Made by a program: the position numbers and the translations under genes. Below the pieces are notes generated by a model. It made no database searches and was not told the DNA's origin. It was given only the letters and a program-made list of their open reading frames with translations. Positions 23,001-31,499 of a DNA stretch of 64,000 nt are shown in pieces. The stretch comes from Branchiostoma floridae. Lineage: Eukaryota; Chordata; Leptocardii; Amphioxiformes; Branchiostomatidae. The DNA is taken from positions 4,466,927 to 4,530,926 of the forward strand of contig NC_049984.1 in the NCBI RefSeq assembly GCF_000003815.2, in the 5' to 3' direction. Numbering within the stretch: position 1 is the first letter of the stretch; every line of letters begins with the position of its first letter.

Positions 23001-26000
23001 TACAATTACACTAGATAACCTCTGGCATGTGTTGTTTTTGTCCTGTTCTTGTAGTGTACTGCGCCTGTTGTTTAGCCAGACACACGATTCCCGAGATCCC
23101 AGAGAAACCTCTCAAGCCACACTTCTACGTCAACATCGCAGACATCGACAGACTGGAGACTGAAGTGTCGTACTTAGCATGTAAGTGCCGCCGTGTCATT
23201 TCTCTACAACCTATATATAGCTTATAGCTTGTATAACCACCCTTAAGCATAGCACCAAACTGCCCTGTCATTTCTCTTCACTTATGTACTAGTATCTGTG
23301 CTAGAGTACTTATGTACTAAAGCCACACCTCAAGCATGTTAAATAATCCAGTACACTTATCAAAAAGTGTAGGGGTTATTCCCAGTGTGAGTGGATCAAA
23401 CCTTACAGTCTGGTCTCTGGTCTCTTGAAAGTCACCTGTTATGTCAGTCCTTCCATTTATGTTGTAAATCTCAATAATAGATAGATTAGATAAGTATCTG
23501 AATCAGATTCTGTACCTATATAGCTAGTATGATCGCCTTCCAGCATAACACACCAGCTTCGCAGGCACATGGGGGCAGCCGCAGCTGTTTATGTTACAAT
23601 GAATAACTTGTCACAACTAACCTTTGCACATCTAGCTGTAAGCATTGTTTGAAGCTATCTGGTGAGGATGCTTCTGTTGTATTTGGTATGAATGGAGTCC
23701 AATTGGCTACAGAATTATAACAAAAAGAAAGAAGATCTAGTGCTTGTCCATCTTTTGTTCCTCACACCTAACATTTAACAAGTAAAGCTACATGAGACAG
23801 CCCCTTGAGGGATAGTATGAGGATGTAAGAGTGCATGTTGAGTGCAGGAACATCCCACGCACTGTTCAGGCACTGTTCAGGGTAATTGGAAAGCCCTTAT
23901 CTGTAGAGCTGCGTCCCCCTCGGTAGATTTTGACGTTTTGTGCTTCAGACAGCTTGTCTGCTTCTGGTCTCTACTGTGTTGACTTGATAAGGCAGCACCA
24001 ATTTAATATGTTGGTTCTCAGATTTGTAGAAAAAGAAAAAGAAAAATGTTCCAGTTCATTCTAGTGACGCTGAAGAAGAGTAATAAATGTCACTCGAAAC
24101 GTCCGGAAGTATCCGTTTTTTATCCAGTTGTAGAGATTGAGTAGTTTTTGAATATTATTTAACTGGATGTCTAACCTTCATAAATGCAACTGGAAAAAAC
24201 GTTTTGAATTCAAAGCCAGAGGACCAGGTTAATGCCTTGGTGCACAGTTTTATGAATTGAATACATTCAAGTTTTTCTCCTGCCTTCTGCTTTTATGATG
24301 ACCGCTTGCTATATTTTTATTTTCAAAAAAATCCGAGAACCAAGGAAATCAATTGGCATAGCCTAAGTTCATTTCCATTGAAATTGAAACTGAATTTTGG
24401 AAACCTGCCATTAGCTATGGGACTCACTGTCTGTAACATTTACTGTTGAGTAGTCTGTAATTAGGAACTGGTTGTTGATGTTGATGTACATTGTAGGTAG
24501 ACAGAATCTGATGGAATTTACCATACTATTATGTGGTGACAAGTCCCAGAAGTGATTTGAAAAAAAAATTCTTATTTGTCTAAGTGAAATGCACGATTGA
24601 CTATTGGCAAACCTGATGTAGAACACCAAGAAAATCTTGTTAATTTTTCCCTCTTAATGTACATTTGGATGTCATGCCACTTGTGTTTTGTGACATCAAA
24701 AGTTTGGTCTTGAAAATTGCCAACAGTGTTAAATCTGTCATCATACACACCGAAAATATATTTTTATCAGTTTCCTTTTATTTTTATAAAATCCTTTCGT
24801 GCTACCAATCTTGTGCCCTTGGGAAAGCACTTAGCACGACTTTCCTCACTCAACTCAGGTGTGAAAATGAGTACCTGACTTTGGTTGGGGGAGGTAAAGG
24901 GTAGTGGAAGGAGAAGGATAGGCTTCGCATTACAATACCATGTCTTGGCAATCCACTGCCCCTATGGGCCATTTTATAAGCCATTAACTCTGAAAATAAT
25001 TTCACCAGGTTGGTAGATCATATGACATAGGAATTTTCTTTTTACACAACCAGTTTTTCTCACCTGCTGACGTTTCGATGTCTGTCAGACATCTTCCTCA
25101 GAGCTTCTAACTGGAGTTCTGCTTCTCGCTGACGAAGGGGGATACAAGCTAAGCCATGTTTGGGATAGTGTTCTTCTCGCCGCAAAAGCGCCACGTACAT
25201 CGGCTACATATAGCGACGAGAAGCAGAACTCCAGTTAGAAGCTCTGAGGAAGATGTCTGACAGACATCGAAACGTCAGCAGGTGAGAAAAACTGGTTGTG
25301 TAAAAAGAAAATTCCTATGTCCTAACTGACTCCTAAGCCATTTACTGTTCCCATATTATTTACAGGCACGACAGAGAAGATATTCCAAGAGAAGTCTCAC
25401 CTGTACGATGTGTATGTGGATAACCAGAATGTGGAGACCCACATCCCCAGTCTACAGGACATGCTAAGGCTCAACGACAGTGACAGGGACAAGTACAGCA
25501 AGCTTCTGAACCAGAGGTCAGCAACAATTGTTTGTTTGTTTGTTTGTACAGGAAAATACATAAAACTTAATACAATAAGCAATACCTAACAACAGGTGTA
25601 GGAGTAGGGAAAAAGCGTAAGCCTAAAGTAAACCATTCTCGAATTTTCTCCATGGAAACCTTTTCAGATTTATGTCATCTTGGCTCATCATTTAGTCACA
25701 CTAGATAATAGGTGATTAAGGTGGTCACCCGTAAAGGTTTGATTTTAGATAAGAAGCTACCTATACAGATACATATGTACAGGTCTAAGTAAATATGGAT
25801 ATTGCTGTTGTAGAGTGTTCCGGCTGTGTGTTGTATGAAATGAAGGAATTGCTCTTAGTCTTACAATAGACCAATCCTGTCCAACACCATTTTGAAGAAA
25901 TAAAACTCCCTGTTCTATTGCAAACACCTCCATCAAAAACAGCCCTAGTGTGACACAGAAATAACTAACTCTGCTATGTTACTTATTATACCGACTGACT

Positions 26001-28890
26001 TTGGTTTGGGTTTTTTACCCTAAAATCCTGAACGGATCAAAGAAAAAGGCTATGTCATCTTTGTTGCTAGCATTGTTCGTGTTTGTGTGGTTATGTTACT
26101 GTCAGTATCACTAGCTGACTTTGTTAGTAGTTGGTATTTGGTACAAGGTCCCTAGCAGCAGCAGCCAATTTCGTCTGACAAGCGCTGTTTTTGACGGAGG
26201 TGTTCAAATAGAACCTTGATAGAACAGGGTGGGGCTTAGAATCAGTGTCTTAGCGTGCCTGTGTAGGATTGCATTTCTAGGTCAGGTTAACATTTCTTTG
26301 ATCTGGTTTCCTTCTGCGCTCAAGTGAGGAGGTTTACGCCAGCTTGCCACGGACTGTGTAAGCCTTAAGAGCCTTTTTCTGTGCCAATATCCAAGGGTTT
26401 ATGCACCAACAAAGTAGCCAAGCAAGCTGATAGGTTTACACAATAATTATAACATTTTTTGTGTTATAAGAAACAAACCACTGTTACACAAATGTTTGCC
26501 AAATTTGTGGCTGACTGTAAAAATCAGTGGCTGAATAAAAAATACAGTTAGAACTCTTAATCTACAGTCTCATTATCAAAGTTGCCTATTTTGCAAATTT
26601 CATGTCATTTACTTTACAAATCTGCCTAACTAATTTGCATATCTAATTTGCATAGACAGTCTTTGTTGGTTGTGCCTTGGACATTGAGACAGAAGTGTAG
26701 CTAGTAGCTTGTAGGGTGCGTCACGAGCATGCCAAGTGGTTGAGTGTGGTTGTTGGATGCATGTTTTACAACTACTAAGTCTTGTACTAAATGAATGTTC
26801 CCCATAGAAGCATGAATCCACCTTTCCTAACCTTTATCATCTATTTAGGACACTCCTTTCTAACACAAAATATCTAACTGCACCATCTTAGTTGACCTAA
26901 CCCCTTATGACCATCACTGCCCCCTGTACCTAAGGAACAGAATATCATCATTTCATAAAAAGAGAGCAAGTTTTGCAGTTTCTAATATAATATACTAGTA
27001 TAAGAGTTAGAAGTTATTGTTACATGCTACCACACCTATTAATTTCGGTGGTTATTTCTGACTGATCTTGACAGCCACATCGGCACATAAAAACATTTGA
27101 ATGGAGCAGTAATAATGCCCATGCTTTCATCACATTATGTTATTTAAGTATGTACAGCCAGATAAAACTGTTTATAGTACAGGTACTTAAGCAAGTAAGC
27201 AAGCAATAGTACAGGTTCAGATAGATGCTAATTGAACTAGTTGTAGATTATGTGGTTTTGTATGTGTCACTAACGAACAGCGCCCCCTGTTGTAGGTCGG
27301 AGGAACTGTACAGCAGGGACATGGAGGATGATGAGGTGGCAGACGATGAGCAGGTCTTCATCACGTAAGTCTCCATGACGAGAAAGACTCTTTGGTCCAT
27401 TGTGTGCCTTTCTTGTGTGATGTAACTCTTCAGGATGCTTGGCCCAGAAGCCGGAGGTCCTGGGTTCAAGTCTTGTAATGCTACAGATCTTGTGCCCTTC
27501 AACTTTCTTCACGCCACCCAGGTGTAAAACTGGGTACCTGATTTTGGTTGGGGAGGTAAACGGCATTGGAAAGAGAGGGTTGGGCTCCACCTCCCTATAC
27601 GCGTTGGATAACAGCCCACTGCCCCTATTAGGCCCCAAAAAGGCTATGGAACTACCTTTGCCTATGCCATTTGCTGTGGAATACTTTTAGAATATTAATG
27701 GTATTTACTAAGCTGCTGTTAATATCCAGGACTAGTGATTGGTTATCATTAATGATTTTTGAAAATGGTCACACGTTTCAGGTAGCATTCACTACCTTTC
27801 ATCAGTTACTGAGCAAGATCTCACAAAATTTAGTCGAGCTAAACTGAAAAGTCCGGATTTGAAAATCTGCTCAATTGCTAATGAGCAATTGTTATCTTGC
27901 AAATCATATTTCCTAAACATCTAACCTTCATAGATGTATAACTACTAAGTGTAGTACATACCTTTTTAGTAGGTACCTTTCTGTTAGGTTCTTCACGGAG
28001 CAGAATGAATTTTGAAAATGGTCACACATTTTAGGTAGCATCCACTTCCTTTCATCAGTTACTATACAAGATCTGACAAAATTTAGTCAAGCTAAACTGA
28101 AAAGTCTGGATTTGAAAATCTGCTCAATTGCTAATGAGTAATTGTTATCTTGCAAATTGTATTTCCTAAACATCTAACCTTCATAGATGTATGACTACTA
28201 AGTGTACTTCCCTTTCTGTTAGGTTCTTCACAGAGCAGATTGATTTTTGAAAATGGTCACACATTTCAAGTAGCATCCACTACCTTTCATCAGTTACTGA
28301 GCAAGATCTGACAAAATGTAGTGAAGCTAAACTGGAAAGTCTGGATTGAAAATCTGCTCAATTGCTAATGAGCAATTGTTATCTTGCAGATCTCATTTCC
28401 CCAAAGTCTAACCTTCATAAATATAAGCACATTGTACTATCCTTACTTAGGTTCTTCACGGAGCAGAACAACAGAATTTTCCAGTTCCCAGTTTGCAGTA
28501 ATTCATGGCCAAGAACCACTTGCAAAGAAACCAACATATTCAATCCATTGAGTTATTACTTTGTTTCATTTAGGTTCTTCACCAAGTGACACAAAGCATT
28601 GTTTTAAGTTCACAGTAAGAGGTAAAAGTAGGCATTTACAACTTCATACCTCTTCCAGTTCATGATTATAACTTCCTTCACTTCATTTCAGGTTCTTCAC
28701 GGAGCAGAACAACAGAATTTTCCAGACCCTTCTGGACGTGGCGTCGACGTCTGACCGCACGCTGACCATGGACCACATGCGCAGCATGGGGCTGGACCCC
28801 GTCAGGGACAGGCAGTTTGTCATGGACCTGGTCGAGCTGCACGGCATCGACGTCATGCTGGTCATCGACAACCCCTGCTGCGGGGTCTAA
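11093..28890 (+). CDS. DENND11: DENN domain-containing protein 11 (LCHN-like), 5' partial, 8 exons
   Basis: Exons: 11093-11192, 11531-11689, 13066-13201, 14541-14679, 23055-23180, 25366-25516, 27296-27364 and 28692-28890 (TAA at 28888-28890). All introns are GT-AG and all phases agree, giving 359 residues. The order of blocks matches vertebrate DENND11/LCHN as I know it: [89 protein letters not shown] and the C-terminal [10 protein letters not shown]. The family has an AVL9-type DENN domain, the class that acts on Rab GTPases in membrane traffic; the exact Rab partner is not known to me. The first exon here needs one base from upstream, so the N-terminus (roughly 80-90 residues in human) lies outside the window or was missed. 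Intron 4 (8.4 kb) carries an antisense LINE. The donor after exon 4 (GTTTGT) is weak. Several exon edges have copies in neighbouring introns. Confidence 0.93.
11710..11777 (+). repeat. Tandem copy of exon 2 end plus donor
   Basis: Copy of 11641-11709, lying directly next to it. It keeps a CTCTACAG acceptor-like site and the GTAGGT donor but has lost one base of the coding part. Confidence 0.85.
12217..12400. repeat. Two-copy direct duplication, about 95-bp period
   Basis: TTTCAAAAGCAACAATTCCT and CCCCTTCTTGTGTG occur twice in order, in the DENND11 intron. Confidence 0.75.
12594..12831. mobile_element. PIF/Harbinger-type MITE, copy 1
   Basis: Terminal inverted repeats GGCCATACCAATTT and AATTTGTATGGCC with exact TAA target duplications (12591-12593 and 12832-12834). 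It lies in the DENND11 intron before exon 13066. Confidence 0.8.
13598..13995 (+). repeat. Two units that begin with a copy of the exon 13066-13201 donor edge
   Basis: GACATGAGGGTGAGTAAAGC at 13598 matches the real exon end and donor at 13193 in 22 of 23 bases. A second unit begins GGTGAGTAGAGGACAGGCAG near 13800. Both go on with ATGCTGTGATTTGG-type sequence, which also occurs at 53570-53630. Confidence 0.7.
14743..14792 (+). repeat. Copy of exon 4 end plus donor
   Basis: Matches 14634-14683 through CCCATCGGCGTGGTGTG and TACAGAG, then GTAGGG. About 60 bases with a TTTG run separate it from the real exon. Confidence 0.8.
15291..18785 (-). CDS. LINE ORF2 protein: apurinic-type endonuclease and reverse transcriptase (1164 aa)
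   Basis: Residues 13-242 are an exonuclease-endonuclease-phosphatase domain with LNVCGL, LQECH (46-50), NMYAPN, CGDFNCV (149-155) and TDHDC (235-239), so all catalytic residues that I can place are present. RT motifs run from about 470 to 740: [54 protein letters not shown] and the active-site YADD at 703-706. Near the C-terminus a CPRRNC-x8-H-x4-C cluster is the zinc-type motif typical of L1/Tx1 ORF2. No stop or frameshift interrupts the frame. The product nicks target DNA and reverse-transcribes the element RNA. The next Met is at residue 12, so the start could be slightly downstream. Confidence 0.93.
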   Translation of the reverse strand: MLFDIPSLCSLMVLIATLNVCGLRSPQKRRQVFGFCRQHKFDVVCLQECHVSSTSEAVLWEKEWGGQAFWALGSSQSRGVGILLSPSFNFDVVKKSCDDSGRVVCVVLSDGARNFKVCNMYAPNISAERTGFFKNLYKFLSGAEPLILCGDFNCVEDVDIDKRGGNPAHGSGGSTVLKDICADFNVHDSWRHENPSKKVFTWRQPTKGIACRLDRFYSSKCLVVSNYCFLPAYFTDHDCVSLSILPDVKKKPGLWKCNVSILKRDKVLNDFKLAFNNWKTLKPGFPSLRAWWDDVKARTRSLLIRISCELARERRESMFTLNNELVDLTNKMNDGASSADILRRYECTKSSLSELSAEEARGAFVRSRVKQFVEGEKCTSYFVSQASSRSRQRRISSVRDSTGRVVQDDEEILDVFKLFYEDLFSAEPIDKCEANNLCNNLEGSLDPDEVSSLEGPLSLDELWAALCSMENNKSPGSDGLPKEFYVAFWDVIAGDLLSVFEEVFSSGELSQSQSFGVITLLPKKGDPLDPKNRRPISLLNCDYKILAKVLNNRLKMVAASVISPDQTCGIPGRSIQCNLLLMRDIITYVNMNNFDCAIISLDQAKAFDRVNIDFLHLTLTKMGFGPVFRKWVAILYHNITSAVLVNGSLSSSFSLSRGVRQGCPMSPLLYAISLEPFAATVRADAAIHGLRLPGGREVKISQYADDNSAIVTTDESIRRLFAVIDMYNRGSGSLLNLDKCMGLWLGSWRKRLDCPKNFKWTSVSIRLLGGTFGSVNMPLVNWRERQAKFEAVLRRWDSFSLSFAGKVVVVNNLALSTLWYIAPVFSPPESVVKDITRAVFKFFWSYRAELVSRQTVLLPLDKGGWDLIDFGVKANCFYCRPFTNILDRPDLPWVQLAKYWLGFFARCFEPSSWSNSSPHSPEAPPHYSLMRKLTLEFVNASASKTWDRICTVQSLYKAAILARSHTPSACFLERGVDWSLVFSTVHNTLLENNLKELSWKVAHGALKTNYLTCSIWHRTPSPLCPRRNCRATETVTHAIWSCGEVLLTWTWVEGFIRRWVVSSFRVSRAVALYGVMSSTLKKCKRDVCTYILAVARSKIWWSRCQALFDNNFVSHIELVSLIKEALRFKLKMEFVRLGSESFLAEWCQSVKWASVRTGVLVLRF
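18800..20689 (-). CDS. LINE ORF1 protein, CCHC zinc-knuckle RNA-binding (629 aa)
   Basis: First ORF of the LINE, starting at an ATG and stopping 14 bases before ORF2. Residues 1-150 look like an RNA-recognition-like fold (inferred). Three CCHC knuckles follow at about 159-172 ([14 protein letters not shown]), 177-190 and 196-209, which bind nucleic acid in such proteins. Residues 300-346 contain two near-identical 24-residue tandem units ([16 protein letters not shown]). A Cys-rich segment at 392-442 has several CxxC pairs. A C2H2-like finger lies at about 589-612 (CKVGNC then H-x4-H), with a possible second one just before it (554-580). The C-terminal fingers are an addition beyond a minimal ORF1. 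The protein presumably packages the element RNA with ORF2p. Confidence 0.88.
   Translation of the reverse strand: MKRPLSIKVAVYRDRLTYEQVFTLLSEVSAPMSSIQAVQSLGPNSFDVSFSSVHERTLYAGKLSGLDAVDVSSYAAAEIIVTATRIPYELDDNYVRNWLNQYCAVITSRMVTYGDRPTIKNGNRQYKVVLKPGCNIPSAWKMYDGRMVFFRYVGQPRTCLRCNQEGHESANCAVTFCNKCQSIGHLAMDCTNDVVCLSCRAEGHTARRCPLSFANRIKMGASWAKSQELPAGVSQVREHHDGRVPQAVNKTDRSELAHVSDAESGVSDPVSPPGHPGSVDPGTSSAVKSDVSSPVAEPEVSPTVAVVEPSEDVLSEAAPSLTKFSPVAVVEPSEDLLSEAAPSLAKPGLSSSSSEQVPSTSAAPVPAPRARSQRRRRKAASPIRPVTRRYMCQGCELDYTITLEVVSCHQCKADITPESALLAFCEGPVCQSDNRLFLCQSCHDGNSDIADKDSRKRCRGDSSEGSASAKTLSKGKKIRKEPDSDSSLVIEEFPSESLRSVDGNESDSTVGSRSLIIDEDTSDASQAPSPDLVAKARAIVISSDLYKNKAVFVCNQFISHGCDELLHSFRSLKSHLAKAHGISGDVVPCKVGNCSRFFKTTMLCLKHLYNVHPQFVNRIGVEGIDDLYH
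21021..21340 (-). repeat. Tandem repeats in the LINE 5' UTR
   Basis: Two units of about 112 bases (21021-21131 and 21132-21246) share CACAATGGATG-type starts, CCTCTGCCCC, a GGGCGGGG box and CAATGCTGCAACTAGATT. They are followed by two units of about 46 bases (21249-21293 and 21295-21340) that start AGATCAACTCAT. Tandem monomers upstream of ORF1 are typical of LINE internal promoters, so promoter activity toward the minus strand is inferred. Confidence 0.75.
21341..22814. other. DENND11 intron sequence upstream of the LINE
   Basis: AT-rich, no exon or element recognised. Confidence 0.45.
22815..22910 (-). repeat. Interspersed repeat, GGCTGCCCAACTAGCC family
   Basis: Minus-strand copy of a unit with CAGCCAGGGCTGCC and AAAGGGCTAGCCCTGCTG. 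Two further copies are at 50584-50683 and 57707-57812. Probably the 3' end of a retroelement; class not determined. Confidence 0.6.
23991..24363. mobile_element. PIF/Harbinger-type MITE, copy 2, with nested hammerhead fragment
   Basis: TAA duplications at 23988-23990 and 24364-24366; ends GGCAGCACCAATTTAAT and GGCATAGCC. Compared with copy 1 it carries an extra segment at about 24050-24180 that holds the hammerhead core and PLE tail. Confidence 0.8.
24068..24105 (+). ncRNA. Hammerhead ribozyme motif nested in a Harbinger-type MITE
   Basis: CTGAAGA at 24070-24076 fits CTGANGA. Stem II GAGT/ACTC has a long loop, GAAA is at 24096-24099 and GTC ends at 24103. Helix I is short (CG/CG), so activity is less sure than for the other copies. 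A CTGGATGTCTAACCTTCATA tail follows at about 24163. Confidence 0.6.
24811..24985 (+). mobile_element. SINE-like repeat, 3' body only
   Basis: Shares TTGTGCCCTTGGG, AGGTGTGAAAATGAGTACCT and TTGGTTGGGGGAGGTAAA with 27420-27685; the tRNA-like head is absent. Confidence 0.6.
25066..25104 (-). ncRNA. Hammerhead ribozyme motif, second PLE remnant, left arm
   Basis: Inverted copy of the motif at 25241-25279. CTGAGGA reads on the minus strand from 25101 to 25095 and GAAA from 25076 to 25073. Confidence 0.8.
25241..25279 (+). ncRNA. Hammerhead ribozyme motif, second PLE remnant, right arm
   Basis: CTGAGGA at 25244-25250 fits CTGANGA. Stem II is GATGTCT/AGACATC with a three-base loop, GAAA is at 25269-25272, and the cleavable GTC ends at 25276. 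Helix I starts GCT/AGC. The copy is complete in the core. Confidence 0.8.
25600..27240. other. DENND11 intron sequence
   Basis: Nothing recognised between the exons at 25516 and 27296 apart from TTTG runs near 25530. Confidence 0.45.
27420..27685 (+). mobile_element. tRNA-derived SINE-like repeat
   Basis: Has a B-box-like GGGTTCAAGTC at 27472-27482 and a body with TTGTGCCCTTCAAC, CAGGTGTAAAACTGGGTACC and TTGGTTGGGGAGGTAAA. The same body occurs at 24811-24985. It lies in the last DENND11 intron. Confidence 0.65.
27755..28484 (-). repeat. Three tandem PLE-derived units, each ending in a copy of the DENND11 last-exon acceptor
   Basis: Units of about 235-250 bases start near 27755, 28008 and 28243. 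Each has a decayed hammerhead on the minus strand (CTGATGA at 27805-27799 in unit 1, but GTG in place of the cleavable GTH), then the TCTAACCTTCATA tail, and then an AG|GTTCTTCAC copy of the exon at 28692. The decoy acceptors end at 27987, 28222 and 28450; a fourth short copy follows at 28572-28573 outside the units. Confidence 0.8.
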
Positions 28891-31313
28891 CCGGCAAGCC
28901 AGGGTTCTAGCCAGGATTTTATTGTTACAGTAGTATAATGGTAATGGCGAGGTAGTGAAGCCACTGATCAGGATTCTAGCTAGCCTAGATCTGTTGGTGT
29001 GGAACGGGGGTTTGGGGCCATTCCACTTTGAGGAGATTTTGAAAAAGAAGGTAAAAACAGGCATTTTAAGGGTACCCAAAGGAGCTTGATTCTTTTTACA
29101 CCACAAGTAATTGGATTTTTTTAGTCAATTTGGAGGGTCAGATCAACATTTTGGTATCTAATCTGACATTGTTTGACAAGAAAATACTACCAAAGTACCA
29201 CTACACTAGTTGATAATTAGGGTAATGGCCCACATTTAGCATCATAAGGAGATATAGATTTTAAACTTTAAGTTAAGAGGCATGGTTGGTCAAGTATTGC
29301 TTTCATTGTACAAAATAAAATACTAGAAACAAATTATACTTTACACCAGAGCCAGAAATGAACCTACAGTCAGTAATAATGCTTTGTGTACGTACATGTG
29401 ATGTGTAGCAACTGTTTTCGGCAAAAAAAGGGTTCTGAGGAGCAACTAATTGAATTGTTGTCTGCCTACAAAATTTAATATTGAGTTATATCTGTGGAAG
29501 TGGGAGATATTTTGATTATAAATATAAACATTTAGATATAGAAAGATAGCGTTGTAAAATATTATGATAGCATTTTAAATACTAGTGAGGTATTGAAGTA
29601 TTAAGGTATGTTGACAATGGGTATCTATGTACATGATGTATGATTTACATGTTTCAAAGAAACACAGAAGTCACAAAGGATCAGTGATATCAATCTTCCA
29701 ATAGGGTCTATTTTTGATCGTGAAAAAAAATCATGACCTAACAACTGTGACATTAAAGCTCCCCCTGTTGAATCAAATCAGAACTACAAGAAAATATTAT
29801 CATGATTTGCACTAAGAAGGAATGAAAATCAGCAGGTCATTGTAATTAGTATATGTGTGATTCAAAACAAGTGTATGTTTTCCAATGTTCTCTAGGAGCT
29901 GTTTGGCATTTAATGCATTTTCCTTAATTCTTTTCAAATTGTGCAGTTGACTCATATTTTGAGATTTTAGCATTTAAGTCTGAACTATATGTGTAAGTTG
30001 CAGTAACATTTCTGTACGAAAAAACAGTATTGCTTTAACCATGCAGTATTTTTGGTAGGTATTGGTACAATATTTACTTAGCAATTCCCAAAGGCTAGTG
30101 AGTTTTCTATCAAAGACTTTGAAATTTGGATCCTTATGATCAAAAGAAATTCATGGTTTTGGGCAAAATTTACAATCTAAACATTTTTATTTCCAATACC
30201 AAGAAAAACCTACTAGTATTAGTAGTGCTTTTAACTTCAAACTCAACTATTTATAACAAACTATCCATAGCTGAATCCGAAACACATCACTAATACCTGA
30301 GTATATCTAATGCACAAGCTGTATACTATAGATTCTTTTATTCTTATTGGGACTTAATGTTGCAGTAGAGGTGCAAAGGTTTTTGCTGACTTTAAAGTTT
30401 GCAGTTGGAACAATTTTGTAGTACATGAGAAACTCATTGACTTAGCGGTTGAGAAGTCAACAACAAAAAATGAGACACTAAAACCTCTTCAAACATTTCT
30501 ACAAAGATCCCAATCCTGGGATTTGAACCCTGATCTATTAATCCAGAGGTTAAATCAAAAGTAAAATGAGTTGTTGGTTGCGAATTCTACTCATTCCTAT
30601 TTCCTTGCTGGTGTCAAGTGCCAAGAAAGATTACTTTTGACAACTTGACAAAGTAACCAATGTTGGAAGCACTACTTGAAACCGTTATATCTTCCCTTTA
30701 AGGCAAAACATATTGAAGACCTTTTTTTAAGTCAAAATAGACACAAAACTCAAAGCAACCATCTTGATCAACTGATCGCACAAAAATTGCATTTTGAATT
30801 ATTTGAGAAAGGCAATTTGCATAAAATGTACATATAGATACGTAGCGACACGGCCTATGTACATATTCATGTTGTAAGTTCTTATACCTATACAATAAGT
30901 GTTTGATGTTAGTAATCTGAAACTACTAAATGTATAAAGACTTGTTCGTGCAATATATGTTAGATAGTTAAATGTGTAAACGGTGTCATGACTACATTAC
31001 TGTATCACACTACATTGCTTGCTTTTGCTTGTCTTTTCTTCTTCTTTGGGCTAAAGGTAACATAGGAGGCTTGAATAATTGAAGAATGGAATATTTTGAA
31101 ATTTTCATCAGTGTATTTTAAAATTTCATATCAAGTAATCTGAATTTGCAGTAATACTGTCATTGGCCTACCTCCCTTTTTGACCCAGAACAAAACTTAT
31201 GAACAAACGTTAGAGTGCTTCTAAATACAGATATTATCTATACGTTAATAGATTAAGAATATAGCCACTTGCCATTTAAACTGATGTAAATTTTGGTATC
31301 CAAGAGAGATAAA
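28891..31313 (+). other. Probable DENND11 3' UTR
   Basis: No transposon and no open frame of note; AT-rich and ending at clustered AATAAA signals. A short tRNA-B-box-like TTTGAACCCTGAT occurs near 30515. Confidence 0.5.
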
Positions 31314-31319
31314 AATAAA
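31314..31319 (+). promoter_or_regulatory. Candidate poly(A) signal of DENND11
   Basis: AATAAA, with a second one at 31359-31364, at the end of about 2.4 kb without other genes downstream of the DENND11 stop. It would give a 3' UTR of about 2.5 kb. Confidence 0.5.
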
Positions 31320-31397
31320 GTTTGAACGTGTATGTAAATGTTAGGTCATTCTGTAAGAAATAAACAAGTTACTACAAAGACGTGTCAATGAAATATC

Positions 31398-31403
31398 TTT
31401 ATT
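31398..31403 (-). promoter_or_regulatory. Candidate poly(A) signal of MRPL38
   Basis: TTTATT on the plus strand, AATAAA on the minus strand, about 1.4 kb after the MRPL38 stop and only 34 bases beyond the second DENND11 signal. Confidence 0.45.
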
Positions 31404-31499
31404 TTACAAGTTATTGTGTACCAACATACAACATACAGACTTGTCTGCTGTCAGATTTTCTTTCTGATAGATTTTCCCAATGTGTGACAGGCATACATG

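Larger units (their letters stand above)
25027..25317 (+). mobile_element. Minimal PLE remnant: two inverted hammerhead arms around an ORF tail
   Basis: Arms of about 100 bases (25027-25128 and 25215-25317) are near-perfect inverted copies. The 85-base spacer encodes [19 protein letters not shown] on the plus strand, which matches the C-terminal tail of the PLE ORF at 5436 ([18 protein letters not shown]). The frame runs into the right arm and stops there. It lies in the DENND11 intron just before the exon at 25366. Confidence 0.85.
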
